Assembly: GCF_036227225.1 (NCBI RefSeq)
Contig: NZ_CP109444.1
Location: forward strand, 4,817,501-4,881,500
From: Streptomyces sp. NBC_01478
GTDB taxonomy: Bacteria; Actinomycetota; Actinomycetes; Streptomycetales; Streptomycetaceae
Length of the DNA stretch: 64,000 nucleotides
Reading direction: 5' to 3'
Shown: piece by piece, positions 59,135 through 64,000 of the stretch
Numbering within the stretch: the first letter of the stretch is position 1
Layout: each line of letters begins with the position of its first letter
The notes under the pieces: model-generated
Databases searched by the model: none
Told to the model about the DNA's origin: nothing
What the model saw: only the letters and a program-made list of their open reading frames with translations
Made by a program: the position numbers and the translations under genes

Positions 59135-60979
59135 GTGACGAAGCAGCACCGGCTGTCCGAAACCTGCCGCACAGCGCTGGGTTCGGCCGGAGACAGTGCG
59201 TCGGCAGTGGAGGAACTGCTGTCGGCGGAGTACAGCAGGCGCTTGTTGATGGTCCGGGTGCTGCTGGAGCGGGGTGCCGCCGTGGCCGACTCCGCCGGCC
59301 GCCTGCCGATCGGCAAGGCGGCCTGGGAGCTGCTGGCCCGGGCACAGCGGCGGGCGCCCGACCGGGTGCGCGAGGTGTTGCTCGATCCGCAGACCGGGGT
59401 CTGGCTCGCCCGTACCCTGCGCGCCCTGAGGCGGACGGAAGACCGTTCTCCCGCGGAGACGGAAGAGAAGGAGACAACGGACCAGGAACCCTTCTGGACC
59501 GGGTTCGGCGGACTGCACCGCCTCGCCGCCTCGGCCGCGGCGCTGGCCGGTCTGCCCTTCCGCATCGAGGTGCCGGTGGTGGACGGGGAGGTGCTGCTGC
59601 CGTGCCTGGGCCGGGCGGAGCCGACGACCGCCGAGCCGTACGCGACCGTCGAGGTGCGCGGAGGTCCTGGCGGCATCGAGGTGGGGAACGTCCGCGTACC
59701 CGACCTGCCGGAGACGTCCGTGCCCGGGTGGTCGGGGCTGCGGCGGCTGCGCGCCGAGTGCGACGGGCGGGTGCTGGAGGTCGTCCTGGACGATCTGGGG
59801 CAGCCGCCCGCCGGGGGCACGGGCCGTCCGGCGCGCCTCTCCGACGAGGAGTACGCGGGCTGGCGACGGCGGGTCGGGGCGGCCTGGACGACGCTGGTGC
59901 GCGACCACCCCGAGAGTGCCGCCGCCCTCTCGGCCGGGCTGCTCTCTCTGGCGCCGCTCGCGCACCGGGAACGGCTGAGACCGCACAGCGCGACCTCCTC
60001 CGACGCGTTCGGCTGCGTGGTGCTGTCGGCTCCGCACCCGGACGACGAGGACGCGGCCGCCGCCGAGTTGGCGGTGACACTGATCCACGAGTTCCGGCAC
60101 TCCGTGCTGAACGGGCTGATGAGGCTCGCCCCGCTGCACGACGGCACGGACGAGGGGCTTTACCACGCTCCCTGGCGTGACGATCCGCGCCCGCTGGTCG
60201 GGCTCCTGCACGGGGCGTACGCCTTCGCGGGGGTGACGGCGTTCTGGCGGACCCGGCGGCTGCTGGACGAGGGGCCGGCCGGTCAGCTCGCCCACTTCGA
60301 GTTCGCGCTGTGGCGGCGCCAGACCCGGGCCGTCCTGGACACGCTGAGCGGCAGGCCCGGGCTGACGGCGGCGGGCCGGCTGCTGGTCGACGGTCTCACG
60401 GCGGAACTCGGCCCCTGGCCGGCCGAGGCGGTACCGGAGCCCGCGGCCACGCTGGCCGACTTCGCGGCAGTGCACCATCGCACCTCCTGGCGTGCGCACC
60501 ACGTGCGTCCGGCGCCGCCCTCCGTGCTCGCGGCGGCGGCAGCCTCGGTCCTGACCGGCGCCACGGCCACCGGTGCCGCGGACCCGGCCGGCCACACGGT
60601 GCGGACGGATCCCGAGGGCTGCCGGCTGGACGTCCTCGCCCTGCTGGCCCGCCTGCGGCTCACCGATCCGGCGGCCTTCGCGCGCCTCCGGAACGGCTCG
60701 GACGACGTCCCCGGCTCCTCCCCGGCCGATCTCGCCCTGGTCGCGGGCGACCTGGCCCGGGCGGAGACCCTCTACGCCGCCGAACTCGACCGCTCCGACC
60801 GCTCACCCCGCCCCAGCGCCTGGGCCGGCCTCGGTCTGACCCTGCGAGCGAGAGGCACGCGGCCGTCCCCACTGCTTCTCGACCGACCGGAGTTCGTCCG
60901 CGCGCTCTCCGCCGAACTGGACGGCAAGGTCACCTCCCTGACGCTCGCGTCACTGATGGCCGACGCGGGGAGGGACTGA
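59135..60979 (+). CDS. HExxH protein, aKG-type peptide beta-hydroxylase family
   Basis: This is a 614-residue protein. The metal motif is TLIHEFRHSVLNGL (His318, Glu319, His322), followed about 30 residues later by DDPRPLVGLLHGAYAFAG with the third conserved His. This pair of motifs defines the FxSxx-linked HExxH family. The family was first taken for peptidases and later named aKG-HExxH-type peptide beta-hydroxylases (from memory). The N-terminal 110 residues are helical (RRLLMVRVLLERG). The GTG at 59135 is the best start. It probably modifies the adjacent peptide; no radical SAM gene is in view. It is convergent with the NB-ARC gene. Confidence 0.78.
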   Translation: MTKQHRLSETCRTALGSAGDSASAVEELLSAEYSRRLLMVRVLLERGAAVADSAGRLPIGKAAWELLARAQRRAPDRVREVLLDPQTGVWLARTLRALRRTEDRSPAETEEKETTDQEPFWTGFGGLHRLAASAAALAGLPFRIEVPVVDGEVLLPCLGRAEPTTAEPYATVEVRGGPGGIEVGNVRVPDLPETSVPGWSGLRRLRAECDGRVLEVVLDDLGQPPAGGTGRPARLSDEEYAGWRRRVGAAWTTLVRDHPESAAALSAGLLSLAPLAHRERLRPHSATSSDAFGCVVLSAPHPDDEDAAAAELAVTLIHEFRHSVLNGLMRLAPLHDGTDEGLYHAPWRDDPRPLVGLLHGAYAFAGVTAFWRTRRLLDEGPAGQLAHFEFALWRRQTRAVLDTLSGRPGLTAAGRLLVDGLTAELGPWPAEAVPEPAATLADFAAVHHRTSWRAHHVRPAPPSVLAAAAASVLTGATATGAADPAGHTVRTDPEGCRLDVLALLARLRLTDPAAFARLRNGSDDVPGSSPADLALVAGDLARAETLYAAELDRSDRSPRPSAWAGLGLTLRARGTRPSPLLLDRPEFVRALSAELDGKVTSLTLASLMADAGRD

Positions 60980-60997
60980 CCGGGGACGGGGACAGCG

Positions 60998-61137
60998 TCC
61001 GGCCGCGGCGGCTCGCCGGGAACCCGCGTTCACAAGGGACTGACCGGAAACGGAGACAGCAAGACCACAACCGCCGCGGCCGGACGGATGCCGAGCAACC
61101 CTTCCGGCCGCGGCGGCTCGCCGGGAACCCGCGTTCA
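60998..61137. repeat. 35-base direct repeats in convergent gap
   Basis: TCCGGCCGCGGCGGCTCGCC and the following 15 bases occur at 60998-61032 and again at 61103-61137. A partial inverted copy (CCGCCGCGGCCGGA) lies between. The same 305-base gap contains a decayed copy of the end of the NB-ARC gene at about 61160-61275. Confidence 0.75.
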
Positions 61138-61159
61138 TAGCGGATGCCGAACATCCCAC

Positions 61160-61275
61160 CCGGCCACGGCAGTTGGCCGAACGCGGCCCGTGTTCACCAG
61201 GGTGGCCCCCCAGCCGCGTGGCGGTCCCGGCGTGCAGGGTCTCCGCCTCGCGCACCGCGCCGGGCAGGCGCCAAG
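61160..61275 (-). pseudogene. Decayed duplicate of NB-ARC gene 3' end
   Basis: In one minus-strand frame GAVREAETLHAGTATRLG is read, matching GAVREAEALHAETAARLA near the C-terminus of the gene at 61285. The DNA match covers CAGGGTGGC...GTGCAGGG(T/C)CTC(C/G)GCCTCGCGCAC. It is frameshifted and without a start, so it is a remnant. Confidence 0.7.
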
Positions 61276-61284
61276 GCCACACGT

Positions 61285-64000
61285 TCACAGCGGCATCGGG
61301 TCGATGTCGCAGTTCGCGCGGCGGTCCCAGTCCTGGGCCTGCTGTGCCGCGGGGTGCTCCGGTCCCAGGGTGGCTGCCAGCCGGGCGGCGGTCTCGGCGT
61401 GCAGGGCCTCGGCCTCGCGCACGGCGCCGGTCGCCCGCAGGTCGAGCGCCAGGTTGGCCGCGCAGACGAGCGCCGAGGGGTGGTCCGCGTCGAACACGTC
61501 GACCGTACGGGCCAGGGTCTCGGTGTCCAGTTCGCGGGCGGCCTCCATGTCGCCCAGCGCGTAGCGGTCGCTCGCCAGATTGGCCGCGCACACCAGGGTC
61601 AGCGGATGGAGGTCGCCGAGCCGTGCGCTCAGCAGGCGCAGCGCCTCCTCGTCGATCTCGCGGGCCTTCGCCGGTTCGCTGTTGAGCCGCAGGGTCACCG
61701 CCAGGTTCACCCAGGAGGCGACCGTGTGCGGATGCGTCGGACCGAAGGTGACCGCGTACTGGTCGTGGATCCGGCTGCCCAGTTCGTAGGCCTGGTCGAG
61801 GTCGCCGGAGTGACGCATGTTCACCGTCACCTCCAGGTTCGCGGCGAGCGACTCGGGGTCGTGCTCGCCGTAGCGCTCGATCAGCCGGCCCAGCGCGCCG
61901 TCCGCCGCCCGCCGGGCCTGGTCGTGGTGGCCGGCCTTGCGGCGGGCGACCGCGAGGTGGCGCAGGCAGGACATGGTGAGCGGGTTGCCGTTGCCGAGCG
62001 CGATACGGCACTGGGAGGTGATCTCCTCCTGGTAGGTGAGCGCCTGGTGGTAGTCGCCGAGTTCCCTCATGTCCACGATCAGCCCGAGCCAGGTGACCAG
62101 GCTCGCCGCGTGGTCGAGGCCGAACATGTGGACCTTGCGGTTCCAGGTGTCCTCGTCGAGCTGCCGGGCCCGGCCGAACAGACCGGCCAGCCTGAGGCTC
62201 ACGCCCACGTTGTGCGCCGCCCGCAGCGTGTCCGGATCGTCCTCGCCGTTGAGCCGCAGCAGCCGCTCGTGGACGGACTCCGAGAGTTCCAGGGCGGCGC
62301 CGAACTCGCCCTCCACCCGCCGGTCGATGGCCACGTTGCCCAGGGCGTCGAGCGTCTCCGGATGGTCCTCGCCGAGCGTGGCCCGGTACGACTCCAGCAC
62401 CGAGGCGTTGAGACGTGCGGCGTCCTGGTAGCGGCCCCGGCTGAAGTGCAGCACGCCCAGCCACTTCGCCAGGCCGAGTGTCTGCTCGTCGGAGCCGAAC
62501 GCGTTCTCCCAGATCTCGAACGCCTCGTCGGCCAGCTCGCTGCCGGTGTCGTAATCCCCCCACCGGCAGAGGTACTTGACCTCGTTGATGATCAGCGCCC
62601 GTACCCACCGGTCCTCGGAGTGCACCGCGTCGGAGGCCATCACGTGCGGGGTCAACTCACCGTACCGGTCCCAGTGGTTGGCGTTCTCCGGGTCGAACGG
62701 GTCGTTGGCGACGAGGAGTTGATGCGCGCCGCTGCGCATCCGGTCCTGTTCCTCCTCGGTCATCCGGGCCTGCAACGCCATCTGGACCAGTCGGTGCAAC
62801 TGGATGGCGTTGGCCCGGTGGTCCATCCGCGCCAGGGAGAAGCGGCCGATCTCCCGGATGGTCTGCGCCTGCCGGATCGGGTCGCGCAGCGCCACGTCCA
62901 GTTCGGGCGCGATGGAGCGGTCCCGCAGACTGTTGAAGAGGTTGCGCGGGATGGGCTCGGGAGCGCAGAACGAACACACCTGGAGCAGTTGGAGCGCCGC
63001 CGGGTTCTTCGCCTCCAGTTGGTCCAGGGAGACGTTCCAGGCGGCGATCACCGGCGACTCGTAGTCCGGTGACTCCGTCTCGTCGAGCAGCTCCAGCCGC
63101 TTCTCCTCGAACAGCCGGAGGTACTCACCGGCCGACATGCCGGTCTCGGCCAGCCAGGCGGCCGCCTGCTCGACCGCCAGCGGCAGGTCGCCCAGGGCCT
63201 CCGCGAGCTGGTCGGCCTCGTCGTCGGCGAGCTCCCGGGTGCGGCGGCGCAGCAACTGGGTGCTCTCCGCACGGGCGAACACATCGACCTCCAGCGGCCG
63301 GGCCACGTTCGACCACTGCGGATTGCGCGAGGTGACCAGGATGTTGCCGGTGCCGCCGGCCGGGAAGTAGCCGCGGACGTTCTCCGGGCTCTCGGCGTTG
63401 TCGAAGACCAGCAGCCAGTCCTCGTACGGCTCGCCCCTGCGCAGTGCCTCCAGCACCGCGGGCACCGCCGTGCCCGCCTCGCCACTGGTCTTCAGGCCCA
63501 GGCGCAGGGCGAGTTCGGCCAGCGAGCGGACGATCTGGCTGGTGCGCTCGGCGGGGATCCACCAGACGACGTCGTAGTCACTGAGCCTGCGGTACAGGTA
63601 CTCGATGACGAGGGCCGACTTCCCGACACCGCCCATACCGTGCAGGGCGTTGGGCAGCACGGCCGTGGCACGCTCGCGCTGGAGTCTGCGGTGCAGGTTG
63701 TCCAACAGGGCCTCACGGCCGATGAAGTTCGCGTTCTGCGGCGGTACGTTGCCCCATACCGCCGGGGTGCTCCCGGACCGCGTACCGCTCTGCGGCCGGC
63801 TGGCCTCGACCATCTCCAGGCCCCTTTCCTGAGTGACCGCGTGTGTCGGTGACGGTGGTTCCTTGTACGACGACAGGTGTTCGGCGGACTGCCGGGCCCG
63901 CGCCCGACCCAGGCGGCGGACGACCATGTGGTCGGCCAGCGCCTGGCCCATCCGGCGCGCGGGTTCCAGACCCGGGCCGGACAGCGCGCCCAGGACGGCC
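61285..64000 (-). CDS. NB-ARC/TPR (STAND) protein, FxsT-like (5' end outside window)
   Basis: At least 888 residues are visible. The frame stays open to the window edge with coding-like sequence (AVLGALSGPGLEPARRMGQ), so the N-terminal part is probably missing. The NTPase core starts after FIGREALLDNLHRRL. The P-loop is GMGGVGKSALVIEYLYR, Walker B is DWLLVFDNAES, and ILVTSRNPQW is the sensor R-S/T region, with LGDLPLAVEQAAAWL as the GLPLA motif. From about residue 430 to the end are TPR repeats of the kinesin-light-chain type (FSRGRYQDAARLNASVLESYRATLGEDHPETLDALGN). Such proteins accompany FxSxx-COOH systems. It is convergent with the HExxH gene. Confidence 0.8.
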   Translation of the reverse strand, partial: AVLGALSGPGLEPARRMGQALADHMVVRRLGRARARQSAEHLSSYKEPPSPTHAVTQERGLEMVEASRPQSGTRSGSTPAVWGNVPPQNANFIGREALLDNLHRRLQRERATAVLPNALHGMGGVGKSALVIEYLYRRLSDYDVVWWIPAERTSQIVRSLAELALRLGLKTSGEAGTAVPAVLEALRRGEPYEDWLLVFDNAESPENVRGYFPAGGTGNILVTSRNPQWSNVARPLEVDVFARAESTQLLRRRTRELADDEADQLAEALGDLPLAVEQAAAWLAETGMSAGEYLRLFEEKRLELLDETESPDYESPVIAAWNVSLDQLEAKNPAALQLLQVCSFCAPEPIPRNLFNSLRDRSIAPELDVALRDPIRQAQTIREIGRFSLARMDHRANAIQLHRLVQMALQARMTEEEQDRMRSGAHQLLVANDPFDPENANHWDRYGELTPHVMASDAVHSEDRWVRALIINEVKYLCRWGDYDTGSELADEAFEIWENAFGSDEQTLGLAKWLGVLHFSRGRYQDAARLNASVLESYRATLGEDHPETLDALGNVAIDRRVEGEFGAALELSESVHERLLRLNGEDDPDTLRAAHNVGVSLRLAGLFGRARQLDEDTWNRKVHMFGLDHAASLVTWLGLIVDMRELGDYHQALTYQEEITSQCRIALGNGNPLTMSCLRHLAVARRKAGHHDQARRAADGALGRLIERYGEHDPESLAANLEVTVNMRHSGDLDQAYELGSRIHDQYAVTFGPTHPHTVASWVNLAVTLRLNSEPAKAREIDEEALRLLSARLGDLHPLTLVCAANLASDRYALGDMEAARELDTETLARTVDVFDADHPSALVCAANLALDLRATGAVREAEALHAETAARLAATLGPEHPAAQQAQDWDRRANCDIDPMPL

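Noticed and set aside
61285..63951. Complete 888-residue NB-ARC protein starting at 63951
   Set aside because: The frame stays open to the edge of the window with coding-like sequence and the ATG has no clear ribosome site, so it is treated as 5'-partial.

Overview
The window is chromosomal DNA of a Streptomyces-type actinomycete. It is very GC-rich with strong third-position GC, has many GTG starts and 4-base ATGA/GTGA gene overlaps, and carries WhiJ-type regulatory genes (XRE plus DUF397 plus HATPase), LAxTG/LPxTG surface proteins and a tRNA-Leu(UAA), the bldA gene. From memory the gene order resembles the S. coelicolor SCO3060-SCO3110 interval (purK, sensor kinase/regulator, peptide transporter, sigI-prsI-arsI, hut genes, CBS, thiolase, bldA, ABC transporter). 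No database was consulted.

Layout. 1-4.8 kb: the 5' end of purK, a GtrA-like membrane protein, a two-component system and a POT peptide transporter. 4.85-6.37 kb: a non-coding 1.5-kb block bounded by near-identical inverted arms and filled with tandem repeats of about 92 bases. 6.4-9.6 kb: three exported surface proteins. 9.8-11.9 kb: a partner-switching sigma module (prsI, arsI, sigI). 12.1-20.0 kb: a sigma-like/zinc-finger/ricin membrane fusion, a DUF5995 protein, an Rpn-like nuclease gene with a duplicated tail, a WhiJ-like locus with two DUF397 genes, a PHP metallohydrolase and an ArsR-type regulator. 20.1-25.7 kb: a histidine-utilisation operon (hutU, an M20 amidohydrolase, hutF, hutI) divergent from a DAP-decarboxylase-like gene. 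27.4-29.5 kb: four genes encoding roadblock and PATAN-like proteins with no GTPase. 30.3-33.1 kb: an RpiR regulator coupled to an aromatic-amino-acid-lyase homologue that lacks the normal MIO triad and carries a 140-residue repeat insert. 33.2-36.5 kb: a glycine-betaine/osmoprotectant ABC transporter. 36.7-39.0 kb: an exported beta-carbonic anhydrase and a SulP transporter. 39.0-51.0 kb: mostly metabolic genes (SDR, cystathionine beta-synthase, SGNH hydrolase, thiolase, YccA, PobA, methyltransferase). 51.1 kb: bldA. 51.6-56.3 kb: a MacB-like ABC exporter and a cyclopropane-fatty-acid-synthase-like methyltransferase.

The most unusual locus is 56.5-64.0 kb. An alpha/beta hydrolase, a caspase-like protease with a C-terminal effector-associated-like domain, a 61-residue precursor-like peptide and an HExxH protein of the alpha-ketoglutarate peptide beta-hydroxylase type run in one direction. 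They converge on a large NB-ARC/TPR (STAND) protein that leaves the window. This looks like an FxSxx-COOH-type peptide-modification system merged with a caspase/STAND conflict system, with the usual radical SAM enzyme absent here and a precursor without the FxSxx terminus. Its first gene has an in-frame TTA codon, so it should depend on the bldA tRNA encoded 5.4 kb away.
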